A stretch of DNA of 64,000 nucleotides from Dendrolimus kikuchii (GCA_019925095.2 CM034403.1:981001-1045000), one strand, 5' to 3'; positions 51,350 to 62,365 are shown, counted from the stretch's first letter. A program made the numbers and translations. The notes: generated from the letters alone by a model not told the origin.

Positions 51350-51843
51350 ATAAACACGAAGCTATATATAAGCTATAAAAGTTGCACGGCAAGCTAACCA
51401 CACCGAGTGAAACGAATATAATATTCAATATTATTATATCGATCCGATATCACGTTTAGTGCAAGTATTCGAGAATAGGTGTGCTGAATAAAGTACAGAA
51501 TACGTACTCGAGGTTATATTAACCTACCTACGTACCAAAAAATAGTTATCGTGTAGCAATTTGCGTAATTATCTGAGGAATGTGGAATGGGTATTCAAAT
51601 ATATAAGGGCAGAAGTAATATGTTTATAAGAAAACAAAAAAGAAAAAACAAGGGCAGAAAACGGGTAAATGGGCAGATTGATAATGATTGTTTATTTAAC
51701 TTTTTAGGTATGCGAAAATTTACAATTTGGTTTGAATTAACCATAAAATGGCAAAATACGGTTGTTGCAGACTGTATAAATAGGTCGCCAGTTGGAATAT
51801 TCGGTTCGAAAGACCATATGATCTGGCCGATTGCCAGATTTCA
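51350..51843 (-). repeat. BEL 5' LTR (inner edge unresolved)
   Basis: Starts TGAAATCTGGCAATCGG at 51843 on the minus strand, matching the 3' remnant. A TATA-like CTTATATATAGC lies at about 51362-51373. The LTR may extend past 51350; only the start is supported. Confidence 0.55.
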
Positions 51844-52714
51844 AGGGTGCAAGGGTAAGAGGGAATGGAGATAAATGGACTCACCCGTAATAATATGAGC
51901 TGAGTAACCGGAGCGTCTGCGATACAGGAGCAGCAGTGCGTGTTCTCTTGTTATATATCTCCCGCTTCACAACTAGATTCACTTGCCACTTATCACCAAG
52001 CTCTTGGAACCCGGTTAGTATTGCAATTGGGTGGATATCTCAAATGCGCGCGCGATGCGTGAATGTTTTTACGCCCTTCTCGGGGCGGGACAGTAGCCCA
52101 ACTAACTAGGGCTAGGAGCGCCAGCATAATGTGCTGCCACCCCGAAAGTGGTACCCCATCCTTAGCACCACTGCGCTTAAGAAGGCCCTCCGACTGTGTG
52201 GCACTGTCGTACCGCCCTAATTAAGCTCTACAGATCTACTAAATATTAAATTATTACATTATATAAATATAAATTAAAGCCTATCATTCATGTCAGATAT
52301 AATATGACATAATAAAAAATTCCAATACGTATATATGTTAACATCACTCATTCAATAATATCTGGAAATTTTATGTCCACAATGAAAATTAATTTCTTGC
52401 ATAAGAATTACTGAAATTCAAATTGAAAAAGTTAACCTAGACCAGGACAAATATTTTGAGAATATATAAATATTATACTTTGTTAAACCAACTCAATTTT
52501 AAATACAGTGAGTGAGACAGTTGAGTGACTTTATTTTGAGTGACATTTTAGTCAATAATGTTAAGTTTTTTTTTTCTACCAAATCGAGTGAGAAACTATT
52601 CAAGTCGAGTCAAGTCAATGTTGTGATCGAGTAACTCGAGTGAAAAAAGACTCGCTGTCAACATTTTTGACTCATCAATATAAACCGGGCCGGCATCCAA
52701 GGAGACCCTTGAAG
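51844..52714. other. flank between BEL 5' LTR and right inverted repeat
   Basis: A GC-rich patch at 52065-52230 (GGGGCGGGACAGTAGCCC, CCACCCCGAAAGTGG) stands out from AT-rich surroundings and may be part of another element. The stretch 52500-52680 is rich in GAGTGA/GACTCG motifs. Neither was identified. Confidence 0.4.
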
Positions 52715-52805
52715 GCATCTAGGGAGATTACTTGGGATTATCCCAGCATTAGACCCCGAGTGTCGACTTAGCGAACGATGCTTGGTAATTTAAACAATTG
52801 TATCG
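52715..52805 (-). repeat. 91-bp inverted repeat, right arm
   Basis: Exact reverse complement of 45311-45401. Inward of it a related half-repeat occurs: GGCATCCAAGGAGACC at 52692-52707 resembles GGCATCTAGGGAGATT at 52714-52729. Confidence 0.95.
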
Positions 52806-52969
52806 GTATTTTTCCTTTTTTATATATATGTGCAGGGCCTTATTTATACAAAGCAGTAAATAGAGGACGGCTTAGTTTTATGTGTTTTAGAATTTATGTC
52901 AATTCACTTAATGTCTTTGTTAGGGCACCAAAGCTTCTTTGACAAAAACGGAAATTTAAAAAATCAATG

Positions 52970-53213
52970 CATGATGAAAGAATGACTAAACAGATATACA
53001 ATGCATAAGTGGATGGATGCAGAAGTCGCGGAAGGCCACGACACACCCTCCATGATCAAATTGATCGTGTAGCCTTAAGAACAGACGAGCGTGCATGACA
53101 AGAGCTATGAATGTCAAAGAAGCAAGTGAGGTGTGTAAGAATAAGCCTGAATGGCGCTCTGTTGTTCGTGCCTACTCCGCAAGGGAACTGGCGTGAAGTT
53201 ATGTATGTATGTA
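52970..53213 (+). repeat. family A LINE 3' end
   Basis: Starts at ATGCATGATGAAAGAATG; a deletion removes the VLAEGDVR codons near 53069. TATG tail present. Confidence 0.8.
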
Positions 53214-53291
53214 AAAAATCCATATTTCTCTTCGTCCGTCGGTCTATGTAATTTAATAAGGCCGTGCGCGTACTGCGTATATTTATATTCT

Positions 53292-53738
53292 TACGACTGC
53301 GGGAATTTATTAGAACTATACAAACACGTATAACACAGGTACAAATATAACTGGACACAACCAGTACGAACGGCACGATTCAATAACACGCGCAAAGTCC
53401 GTCACTGTATAGCTTATCGAATGTACACACGTCTTGCCCGTATCGTAATCGTCGCTTGACTGCCGATCTCTCCATCGGGCCCTTGCTTTAATACACCGAT
53501 ACAATATGTCTACCTGGCAAGCGTCGACGCAATTTCCCAGAAAACGTAATCCGCACACCTGCTTAATTATTCCTGCGAACGGCCATAAACGAGTACAATA
53601 CACAATACGCTGTTTCTCTAAGTAAACAAAAGAAGACAGTCATAAATAGTTTCAATGTTATTAGCTCAAACGCCGCGGCAGGTAATAAATGTGCTTTATG
53701 GCAGGCAGGTGTGCATTATCTTTTGTCGGCGTGTAACA
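53292..53738 (-). repeat. family C solo LTR, 3' end lost
   Basis: Plus-strand right end GGCGTGTAACA is the LTR start; the other side begins at GAATTTATTAGAAC, lacking the last about 35 bp. A diverged insert-like patch at 53637-53685 separates the TTTGTTTACTT and TTATTACC motifs (in minus sense). Confidence 0.7.
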
Positions 53739-53830
53739 ATATCATATACAACTCAATAAGAATTCACGGAATTAATTACGCAACGGATTATAATTCAGGC
53801 TTGCGATATATTTATATTATATTATACTAT

Positions 53831-53878
53831 ACCTGGCAAATATATATATATTTATTATTATATATATATTTGCCAGGT
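53831..53878. other. 48-bp palindrome at the start of a family B copy
   Basis: Perfect 21-bp arms around a 6-base centre; the outer arms are ACCTGGC and GCCAGGT, the latter being the start of the family B copy, and the inner arms are AT runs. Confidence 0.9.
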
Positions 53879-54111
53879 GGTAGGGCATTCGCCCGACTGG
53901 ATGGCTACCACCCCTGGTCTAAAGTATGTCGCCATAACAACCTTGAGTTGTGTTCCGGCATTAGTGACCAGGTTCCAGTTTCCCTTAAGAGAGCAGCAGC
54001 GCATTTGCAGCAACTTGGTGTTGCAAATGTCCATAGGCGATGGTAACCGCTTTCCATCAAGTGGGCCGTCTGCCTGTCTGCTGATCTCCTGCAATAAAAA
54101 AAAAAAAAAAA
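53872..54111 (+). repeat. family B, short class
   Basis: Starts GCCAGGTGGTAGGG and ends with an A-run of about 18. Its first bases form the right arm of the palindrome at 53831-53878. Confidence 0.85.
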
Positions 54112-54611
54112 TATATTCCAAAATATGTCGTAACCTATGGAACTCAGTAAAAACGCGCGTATCGTGGATTTAATTCTGCACCTAGTGTTGCGGCGGCGCT
54201 GGATTTGTGATAAGCGGACTGTGTCAATTTTACAGGAAAGGAAGTCTTGGGTAATTGGGTAATTTAGGGTGGGAATGCGAGATTGAGCACGCACGTACCT
54301 GATTAATAGTCATGAAATGCAGCTGCTCTTCTGCTCCTCAGTACACTTCACTTCACTTCAGTTGTTGTAGTTATATTAAAATAATGCAAGTAATTACGAT
54401 GACATCAACCCATTTGCAATCAGTATTTCGGGAGTCAAGCGGTGTCTAAGCCTTAAATTTTTCAACAGTGACTAATCATCTCGGTGCCTTTTCTACGTTT
54501 GCATGTTGCTTTTAAGCAATAGCTTATCCGTGAAAACCTGTCATTGGCTTTCTCGTATTCATTATAGTTATCTAATCAAATGTATTTAGCTGTATGTTTT
54601 CAAAAAAAAAA
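54112..54611. other. unassigned DNA
   Basis: A short ACTTC tandem near 54347-54360; otherwise nothing recognised. Confidence 0.4.
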
Positions 54612-54706
54612 AAATGTCATTATATTAATACGTGAAGCAAAAACTTTGTACCCCATTTTACGAAAATTGCGCGAACGGAGAAGTATGAAATTTCGCACAC
54701 TTATCG
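54612..54706 (+). repeat. family D 5' part
   Basis: TTATATTAATACGTGAAGCAA to GAAATTTCGCACACTTAT, then a Helitron-like start. Confidence 0.6.
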
Positions 54707-54905
54707 TATACTAATATATAAAGCTGAAGAGTTTGTTTGTTTGTACGCGCTAATCTCAGGAACTACTGATCTGATTTGAAAAATTCTTTCAGTGTTGGAT
54801 AGCCCAATTATTGAGGAAGGCTATAGGCTATATAGCATCACGCTAAGACCAATAGAAACGGAGCACCAATGAAGTCTGTTTCAAAGTCGTCCCTAGGAAA
54901 CGATT
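54707..54905 (+). repeat. Helitron-like 5' part
   Basis: Matches the first about 190 bp of 23650-24146 (ACTAATATATAAAGCTGAAG, AGCCCAATTATTGAGGAAGG) and stops before the hairpin end. Confidence 0.55.
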
Positions 54906-55136
54906 TTCCCTCCTAACAAATAATTTAAAAAACTATGCGAACTATAGATAATACACGCGACTTACACTCCAACTTTTTTGGCATGTCTTAATAAAAAATA
55001 TCAACAATTTTGAAACGTCACTTTATACTTACAAATTACTTTTCATTCAATTATTAATCAATTACATACATTTAATATCATCAGTGACAAAAAAATACTA
55101 GTTACTAGAATGCCACAGAAAAAGAAATTCACTTTT

Positions 55137-55454
55137 TTTATTTTTATTGCAGGAGTTCAGCAGACAGGCAGACGGCCCACTTGATGGAAAGCGGTTACCA
55201 TCGCCTATGGACATTTGCAACACCAAAGGTGCTTGCTACAAATGCGCTGCTGCTCTCTTAAGGGAGACTGGAACCTGGTCACTAATGCCGGAACACAACT
55301 CAAGGTTGTTATGGCGACATGCTTTAGACCAGGGGTGATAGGCATCCAGTCGGGCAAATGCCCTACCACCTGGCTATGGGTTGTTTTGTCGCCTCTTACG
55401 ACAGGCCGCCCCAACGCAGGAAATTGTATTCTTTCTCCGTTCCTGCACAGATAA
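55137..55454 (-). repeat. family B, full-length class
   Basis: 5' end TTATCTGTGCAGG at 55454; a 4-bp repeat (GCTTGCTAC) marks a small slip near 55231. Confidence 0.85.
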
Positions 55455-56024
55455 TTGACGTTTCATATGCGACGTATTAAATGAGTAACATTAGAAAAGT
55501 AACTGTTTATCTAACTTACCTCATATTCGAAATGAAAAGCAGCCTGAAATCCTCGGGTGAGAAGCTTATTTAGGCACTCGAAATTTTAGCCAAACTATCT
55601 GATGCCTAAATAGATCACTCTCACCTCTCGTGTAACAATCTACTATTCTCATACATCGGATAAACATCAGAAAACCTAAAACAATAGTGATCGATGAGTT
55701 CTCCAATAACAATAGATTGTCCTTGACGATATATGAGAGTGCTCGATCCTCTCAACAAACTAGTTGGTATTGTACTCTGTTATCAAGGAACACCTTCGAC
55801 CCTCACTCGCTAAATTCCTGGCCCTCCAAGAAACAATGTTTTATTTTCTACCACAATACGAACGCCAGATAAAGGTCACCTTCAAGTATACCACAGTCAA
55901 TGTTCAGATCGTAAGTAATAAAGCACAAAATAGACAAAGAAAAAGAATAGATAATAAAAGAAAATGCATAAAAGAGCGGATGCATATAAAAAAGAAAAGA
56001 AAATATCTGCATATAAAAAAGATA
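55455..56024. other. unassigned DNA
   Basis: A-rich at the right end (55910-56020, AAAGAAAA-like). No recognised frame. Confidence 0.4.
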
Positions 56025-56195
56025 GATAGATAACACTTTATTGCTCACCAAAATAAACAAATACAAATACAAAAACAAAATGCATAATTACAATACGTCT
56101 TGGCAAAACAACAGGCGGCCTTATCGCTAAAAGCGATCTATTCCATGCAACCCAGCTTAAAATAAATTCTTAACTAATCTGGCGATGTAGGTGCA
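56025..56195 (-). repeat. LINE 3' UTR fragment (GCGGCCTTATCGCT type)
   Basis: Contains CAGGCGGCCTTATCGCTAAA, a motif repeated with changes at 56506-56530; both are in the same orientation. Confidence 0.5.
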
Positions 56196-56454
56196 GCAGA
56201 AAAAAGATAGGACAGTACAATTTAAATATACATACTCACATTAATTGATAAATTTAATACATACAAAAATATAATAGTAATATTATACATATATGTGAAA
56301 AGCATTTTATATATTACAATAGATAAATAAGTAAAGATAAACAAACAAAAAAAGATAACAAAGGCCGGACAAATCCTGTTCGTCTGGCAAAGGGGAATTA
56401 AAAAAAAATGTTGAGATCGTGTTGTTGATGTATTATATAGAATGAATAAACGAA

Positions 56455-56570
56455 TATGCTTTATTGTGGTTTAAAAAATACGGTTAACAGAAATAAAATT
56501 TGACAATACAATAGGCGGTCTTATCGCTATTAGCGATTTCTTCCAGACAACCTTTGGATGGACAAAAGAT
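56455..56570 (-). repeat. LINE 3' UTR fragment, second copy
   Basis: Contains AGGCGGTCTTATCGCTATTA and TTCCAGACAACC. Related to 56025-56195. Confidence 0.5.
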
Positions 56571-56798
56571 TTGACAAGAAAAGAAGTCTGTTGCATTATT
56601 CTCACTACCAAATCAGTATCTTATAATATATATACATTAATAAAAATATGAAAATTATACTAATACGGTATATGTAAATAAAATATTAAAAAAAAATGCA
56701 TATATTTAACCAGCGTAGAATTTAATTAGCAATAAATAAATAGAATTAGCGGTAGTGTAAGAAAATACTAAAGAAAAAGCACATACGTTATTATTATT

Positions 56799-57021
56799 GT
56801 TTTTATTGCGGGAGTTCAGCAGACAGGCAGACGGCCCACTTGATGGAAAGAGGTTATCATCGCCTATGGACATTTGCAATACTAGGTGCTACAAATGCGC
56901 TGCTGCTCTCTTAAGGGAGACTGGGTCACTAATGCCGGAACACAACTCAAGGTTGTTATGGCGGCATACTTTAGATCAGGGGTGGTAGCCATCCAGTCGG
57001 ACCAATACCCTAACACCTGGC
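56799..57021 (-). repeat. family B, short class
   Basis: Minus-strand 5' end is GCCAGG at 57021, preceded by TTT as in two other short copies. A gap removes AACCT before GGTC. Confidence 0.8.
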
Positions 57022-57581
57022 AAATTACACACCGTACCACTGTTTTTAGGAAATAAGAGAAAATAGATAATATATAAAAAGTAATTAGGAAATGTGCAGA
57101 CAGTAAATATTATAATAAAAAAGTAGAAATAAGAAGTATAAATGTTCTGGCGAAGATTTTTGTAAAAATAACAATGTATTAGAAATAAGTTTTTGGCAAT
57201 GAAAAGAGTTACAAGAAAAGAAAATAAAAGTAAAAGTTTTTTTTTTGTTTAATTTATTTTAAGGACTTTTGGACACGCGTCCATATCAGTCCGTGAAGAC
57301 AAAACCTTATATGCACATAAAATAATAATAATAAATAAACATTACTTAACAATAAAGTCTAAAACTAACTTCGTTTTTACAAAAAGGAATAAAAAACTCC
57401 AAAGTCCAGCAAGTCCAAGCATAAGTCTCTCCTTAGTCGCTCTCTCTCATTGTTATAAAAAAGATAAAAGTATTAAAAAAAAGATGAAAACAAGTAACTG
57501 ACAAGCATATGCGTCAGGAGATGGAGAAAAAATGGTGAGATCAGTTGTTCAAGTCCGTATTCGAATCGTTTTACTTGATAA
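57022..57581. other. unassigned AT-rich DNA
   Basis: A stretch at 57258-57300 (GGACTTTTGGACACGCGTCC) may be a LINE tail. Not assigned. Confidence 0.35.
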
Positions 57582-58096
57582 TGTTACATACCGACAAAGA
57601 AATTCGCACACCTGCCGCTCATAAAAGCCCAGTTTATTGCCTTCGCGGATTTAGGAATTCTTTTGTTTACTTTGTGATTAAGAATTTATAATTAAGAAAA
57701 ACATGCTATTGTTTTGCTATTTATTTTAAGGCCGTCATTAGTGTCGAACTAATCCTTGTTGTTATTGTTTTCAACTTTGTTGGCCTTTTGCAGGTGTGCA
57801 AATTTCCTTTTTTTTGGAAGAACCCAGCCCACGAGCTTCCATTGTGTATTTTACAGTTTACTATAAAGCAATGCCCAAACGGAGGGGTGAGGCAGTCGAG
57901 CGAGGATTACGATACGAGTAAGACGTAGATTCGAAAAGCGATATAGTGGCGGACTTTGCGCTTGTTATTGAATCGTGCAGTTATAATAGTAGTGTCTAGC
58001 TATATTTGTACCTATGTTATATGTGTTTGTATGGTTCTAATAAATTCTATAGTAATTCCAACGGCATTTTAAATTTCGAGTCCCACACTCGTAACA
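57582..58096 (+). repeat. family C solo LTR, complete (515 bp)
   Basis: Begins TGTTACATACCGAC and ends CACTCGTAACA. Contains TATA-like CTATAAAGCAATGCCC at about 57861-57876 and TCTAATAAATTC near the end. No internal region adjoins it. Confidence 0.8.
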
Positions 58097-58431
58097 ATAA
58101 TATTGAAATATTTTGTATAATCAAATCTATCTAGTAGTATATCAAGTTCTTGGCATTGTTGAATCGGTTAATAGGTATAACATGTTGGCATAGGAGTTAT
58201 ATACAGGTATAACCACAAAGCAGCAATTTTATTATTGCGACAGTACAGAGGTACTTTATTTATTGCCAATATATTTATTAACTTAAAAACAACGCACTAT
58301 AAAACTAAAAAGTATAAAATAACTTATTTCTAAAGCTATTACTATTAATATATATTATCTAAAACATCTTGAAGTCGGTGCAAAGTGAAACATTTAAAAT
58401 TACTATATTTTGAAAATTACTTAGCACTTAC
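58097..58431. other. unassigned AT-rich DNA
   Basis: No recognised feature. Confidence 0.4.
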
Positions 58432-58696
58432 GCAGCCGAGCAGACATATTACATCCGTGCAGTATAAAGCAATGCCTCGATTGAGAGATGAGGCAGTCGA
58501 GCGATAACCACAAGCGGAGCACGACTTGTGTACATTCGGTAAACTAGTTAGTGCCGGTGTTATTGGATCGTGCTTTACGTTTGGATTGGTTGTGTTCAGT
58601 TATATTTGTACCTGTGTTATACGTGTTTGTATAGTTCTAATAAATGTTGTAGTCATTCCAACGGCATTTTAATTCGAGTCCTGCAACTCGTAACAA
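58432..58696 (+). repeat. family C LTR, 3' half
   Basis: Starts GCAGCCGAGCAGACATATT, has CAGTATAAAGCAATGCC and ends CTGCAACTCGTAACA. Same orientation as the copy 335 bp upstream. Confidence 0.7.
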
Positions 58697-58784
58697 TATG
58701 AAATTAAAACAAAACCTCAAAAATAAATGATTAAATGTAAGTTTCCCCACTGACTTCACTGTACACTGTGATAAATTCGTGTAC

Positions 58785-58855
58785 TACACGATCGCTACGA
58801 GCCTACGAGCTACGGTATCTACGGAATGGCGTAGCACGTATTCGTAGCGATTTAT
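58785..58855. repeat. short fold-back sequence
   Basis: ATCGCTACGA near 58790 is the reverse complement of TCGTAGCGAT near 58841. Small hairpin or MITE remnant. Confidence 0.45.
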
Positions 58856-58931
58856 GTTGGGACGGAACATTTAAAATTGTTGTACGTATTTTATCAATTT
58901 TATTCGTGTAACATAATACGTGTAATTATAC

Positions 58932-58990
58932 ATACATACATACATACATAACTTCACGCCAGTTCCCTCGCGGGGTAGGCACGAACAACA
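58932..58990 (-). repeat. family A extreme 3' end
   Basis: Only the tail (TACA)n and about 45 bp are present. Confidence 0.75.
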
Positions 58991-59067
58991 CGGTGTAATT
59001 ATAGCGTAAAATTTATCATAAGCTTTAGCATTTTTTGTGTAGAATATATATTGCAGTTGAATTATCG

Positions 59068-59192
59068 CTACTCTCTTAAGGGAGACTGGAACCTGGTCAC
59101 TAATGCCGGAACACAATACAAGGTTGCTATGGCGGCATACTCTAGACCAGGGGTGGTCGCCATCCAGTCGAGCAAATACCCTACCACCTGGC
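59068..59192 (-). repeat. family B, short class, 3'-truncated
   Basis: 5' end GCCAGG at 59192 on the minus strand. The 3' end and poly(A) are missing; it stops at GAGAGTAGC. Confidence 0.75.
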
Positions 59193-59368
59193 AGAATATA
59201 GAATAGGCAAATATAGAAATAATTGAAATTAAATTATTTTTAGGACGAACATATACAAGTGAAACAAACACATTTAAAGTAGTAAAGCAAGAGTACAAAG
59301 AGAAGATGAACCAGAAGATATCAAGAAAAGATATACATGTATGTATATGTCCTAAACATTGGATCTTT

Positions 59369-59681
59369 ATCCGTGCAGGAACGGAGAAAGAATACAATTT
59401 CCTGCGGCCTGGTGGCCTGTCGTAAGAGGCGACAAAACAGCCCACAGCCAGGTGGTAGGGTATTTGCTAGACTGGATGGCAACCACCCCTGGTCTAGAGT
59501 ATGCCGCCATAACAACCCTGTGTTGTATTCCGGCATTAGTGACCAGGTTCCAGTCTCCCTTAAGAGAGCAGCAGCGCATTTGTAACACCTTTGGTGTTGC
59601 AAATGTCCATAGGCGATGGTAACCGCTTTCCATCAAGTGGGCCGTCTGTCTGTCTGCTGAACTCCTGCAATAAAAAAAAAT
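59369..59681 (+). repeat. family B, full-length class, near consensus
   Basis: Starts TATCCGTGCAGGAACGG, ends CTGCAATAAAAAAAAAT. Good representative of the long class. Confidence 0.88.
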
Positions 59682-60284
59682 CAAGCTCAACAAAATGTCG
59701 ATTTTTTAGACCAACATTGATCTTCCGCTTGAACCTAGAGCGAAGTCACGGCCAACTTACATTATGTAAATTCAGGAAATACCCGCATTTTTTCCTAAAA
59801 CCAAGTCGTTAAACTTTCTCAGATAAAAATCCTGGAGTTGCCGCTAACTGCACTTATCTGAGGCCACTATATAGAGTAATTTAGTTGTACATGTCTACTC
59901 ACCCCATCGGCAAAGTCGCCCTCCAATTTATTGGACCCGTACATCCCCCCAAAAAAGGGTCTTAAGTTCCTTCACATCTTACCGACTAAGATGCTTTTGA
60001 TCTATACAGAGTTGCTGTACCCCCATCGAATGATTAATTTTATAAATTTATTCAAAACATTAATATTCTTGTAGTAATTTCTGATATTCAATAAATTTAT
60101 TATGCAAAACAACTTCCGATGAGAAATAGATTTTCGAATTTGTAATTTATTTTATTTCTATTAATAAAAGTATAATTAAATACTATAAATAAACTAAGTC
60201 TAACATCTATTAACAAAAACTAAAATATCCTATAAATAAACCTAACTTAAAAATATATATACAATAGTAAAAAAACTAAAATGA
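59682..60284. other. unassigned DNA
   Basis: No recognised feature. Confidence 0.4.
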
Positions 60285-60440
60285 AAATAAAACCTATATT
60301 AAAACCCGTCCAGCCCCACCAGACCACTGTCGCTGGGCATTGTACCTAGAAGCCTGGCAGCATTACCTCGCTGGATACAGATGTTGATCCTTTCAGCGAG
60401 GTAAGCTCCGGCCTTCCGGTCTCCTGTTTTGTCGGCTAGG
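60285..60440 (-). pseudogene. LINE RT C-terminal fragment
   Basis: The minus strand reads DRKAGAYLAERINICIQRG, NAARLLGTMPSDSGLVGLDG-like sequence and a stop. Same type as 14825-14960. Confidence 0.6.
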
Positions 60441-60929
60441 CGTTTTTTTATTTTTTTTAAATAATTCGATTTGTAATTACAAATCGAAACTCATTTCCAT
60501 CTAACGTACAAGCCTTTTAAAATGTGTTATTACAGGTATTTGTAACTACCTACATAATATGTATATATAATATGTCTTTGTATAATGACTCACTTTTTGT
60601 TAGAATGCGGGTAGATTTAAAACGCTCATATTTCTAAAATGTAATTTAAAAGTAAACGACAAATGATAATAAAATAAAGTATAGCTTAACGTATCTAAAA
60701 TAGCTAATATAATAAGTTTATTGAATTTTCATTTAGTTACTTTAGCAGTGTTTTCAAGAGATAAGTATAAAAGTTTAATCATAATTATAAGGTTTTTTTG
60801 AGTTGAAACGTCAGCGAAATATTTAGAACAAGTTTAATCGTATCTTTTTTTATTCACATATTTATTTAGCCTCAAATTATTTACATTTTTATTTAAATAC
60901 ATACCATATACAAAAAACATATATTTAAC
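60441..60929. other. unassigned AT-rich DNA
   Basis: Contains a short inverted repeat AATTCGATTTGTAATTACAAATCG near 60465-60490. Nothing else recognised. Confidence 0.4.
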
Positions 60930-61345
60930 AATCGATGTCTGCTGGCAGCGGGGCTTAGGATCCAAGCTACCAGTGGTTAAAGCTCCAGAGACAGGAACCT
61001 CCCCACGATACAGGCCGTGTCCAGCAGAACTGCCTTCTGCATCCGACCCTTCACCCAGATACCAAGCCAGAGTCTTTCAAGGTGGCGGTCAAGGCTCTTC
61101 GCTATTAGTCCATTCACTGACTATCGGTACTATGATTGTAGAGTCCAGGTTCCACATAGCGGTAACCTCGTGAGCAAGATCAATATACTTTATTTGTTTA
61201 TCTTTCTCGGCATTCACGAAGTTACCATCATGGGGAATCACGACATGTACAACTATAGCACATCTCGCAGACCGATTAACTATCACAATATCAGGCTTAT
61301 TGGCGACAATAGTCCTAATCGTATCTTTATTATTATTCATTGCAA
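60930..61345 (-). pseudogene. LINE polyprotein C-terminal fragment (NKPDIVIVNR type)
   Basis: The minus strand reads TIVANKPDIVIVNRSARCAI, VVHVVIPHDGNFVNAEKDKQ, YIDLAHEVTAMWNLDS, TIIVPIVSEWTNSEE over about 84 codons. This KPDI...D.A.P.D.N...E.K..KY..L..E...W pattern is a conserved region near the C-terminus of several LINE polyproteins. It breaks before the RT-distal tail. Confidence 0.6.
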
Positions 61346-61359
61346 TTTTAATATTTTCT

Positions 61360-61573
61360 TAAGTTTTCGCGACTTGTATACATAATAAAACTACTTTTTA
61401 ACGATTTTGGTTTTTCCGACATTTCGGCCACTTTTCAGTGGCCGTGATCACGGAAGACAAAGATGTCAAGTGTCAACGAGCATTGTTAAAGTTTTATTTA
61501 GCCTACCGCCAACTTGTTAATTTTAATTATTTAGTTTTAATTTTGTTTATGGTTATTATTTACTCTATGGGAA
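61360..61573 (-). repeat. Penelope-like 3' end
   Basis: Nearly identical to 2603-2825 in the same orientation, with the hairpin and CGTTTCGG-type motif (here CATTTCGG). Confidence 0.65.
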
Positions 61574-61781
61574 CTGTATTATTTACTCTGTAATTTTGTT
61601 TAGTTGTATCATCTCTGTACAAATCCGTCAAAGTCAGTTGACCATCAAATCGTACCTCAGCAGGATTACGCCGTCCTTCAGCCGCATTTATCCGTGCTGC
61701 AGCTTGTTTATTGCCGAATAAAGCTATTATCGAACGAATGTAGGCTTACTATATACTCATGCTTGAGATTATATATTCATT

Positions 61782-61782
<1 letters not shown>

Positions 61783-61873
<91 letters not shown>
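61783..61873 (+). repeat. (TA)n microsatellite, about 90 bp
   Basis: Uninterrupted TA run. Confidence 0.95.
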
Positions 61874-61874
<1 letters not shown>

Positions 61875-61887
61875 GTAAATATTAAGT

Positions 61888-61945
61888 CGTAGTAGCTTAG
61901 TGGTTATCACAGATGCATCCGAAATCTCAAAGTTTGAGAGTAAAA
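61888..61945 (+). repeat. tRNA-like SINE head remnant
   Basis: GTAGCTTAGTGGTTATCAC is an A-box match similar to the SINE at 1826; the B box is degenerate. Weak call. Confidence 0.35.
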
Positions 61946-62204
61946 CCTAATTTAGTATAATTTTTTTTAAAAGTGAAACTTCTATATAAACGGGGCGAGG
62001 GAGCGGCATAAATTTAGACTCAACGTGGTGAGAGGCGGTATAATTTTAGAGTAGATTATCGATGTTTTTGATGTTTTTATTGGTTCCGAACCGAATTCAG
62101 TTTTTTTGTTTGATAAAATAAAATGTTTAAATAAAAAATTTAATTCATTCATTAAAACGTACCTAACCTAACCAAATCATAATTTGCAGTAAACCTGTGA
62201 AAAA

Positions 62205-62365
62205 TCGAAATGTGTGCTGGGAGACATAGTAGAAGTGAAACTTCAACGGAAAAGTGGAAAAACGAATCGCAGCAAAGGTTTAACTTGAAGTTTTACGGGC
62301 AGGTTTTCAAATTGGACAAGTACACTAAAAATCTACCCGTAAAACTTCAAGTTAAAATTTTGTTT
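62205..62365 (+). repeat. repeat shared with 17900-18020, with inverted arms
   Basis: The first 60 bp recur near 17905-17960. Arms at 62279-62299 and 62336-62355 are inverted copies differing by one or two bases around a loop of about 36 nt. Confidence 0.55.

Larger units (their letters stand above)
45595..51843 (-). mobile_element. BEL/Pao LTR retrotransposon, nearly complete
   Basis: Minus-strand order: 5' LTR from 51843, gag (two frames), in-frame UGA, pol, and the first bases of the 3' LTR. Domain order protease-RT-RNase H-integrase with A17 protease and DUF1759/DUF5641-like parts is specific to BEL/Pao. The 3' LTR is truncated, so the copy cannot be mobilised normally. I could not place the 5' LTR's inner edge or the primer site. 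Confidence 0.88.

Noticed and set aside
44555..52746. A larger DNA transposon ending TAGTGCTGGGA ... TCCCAGCATTA
   Set aside because: The end similarity is only about 10 bp and would make part of the perfect inverted repeat an outside flank on one side. Too weak.
45345..52805. The 91-bp repeats as the LTRs of the BEL element
   Set aside because: LTRs are direct repeats; these are inverted. The true LTR start matches at 51843 and 45619 in direct orientation.
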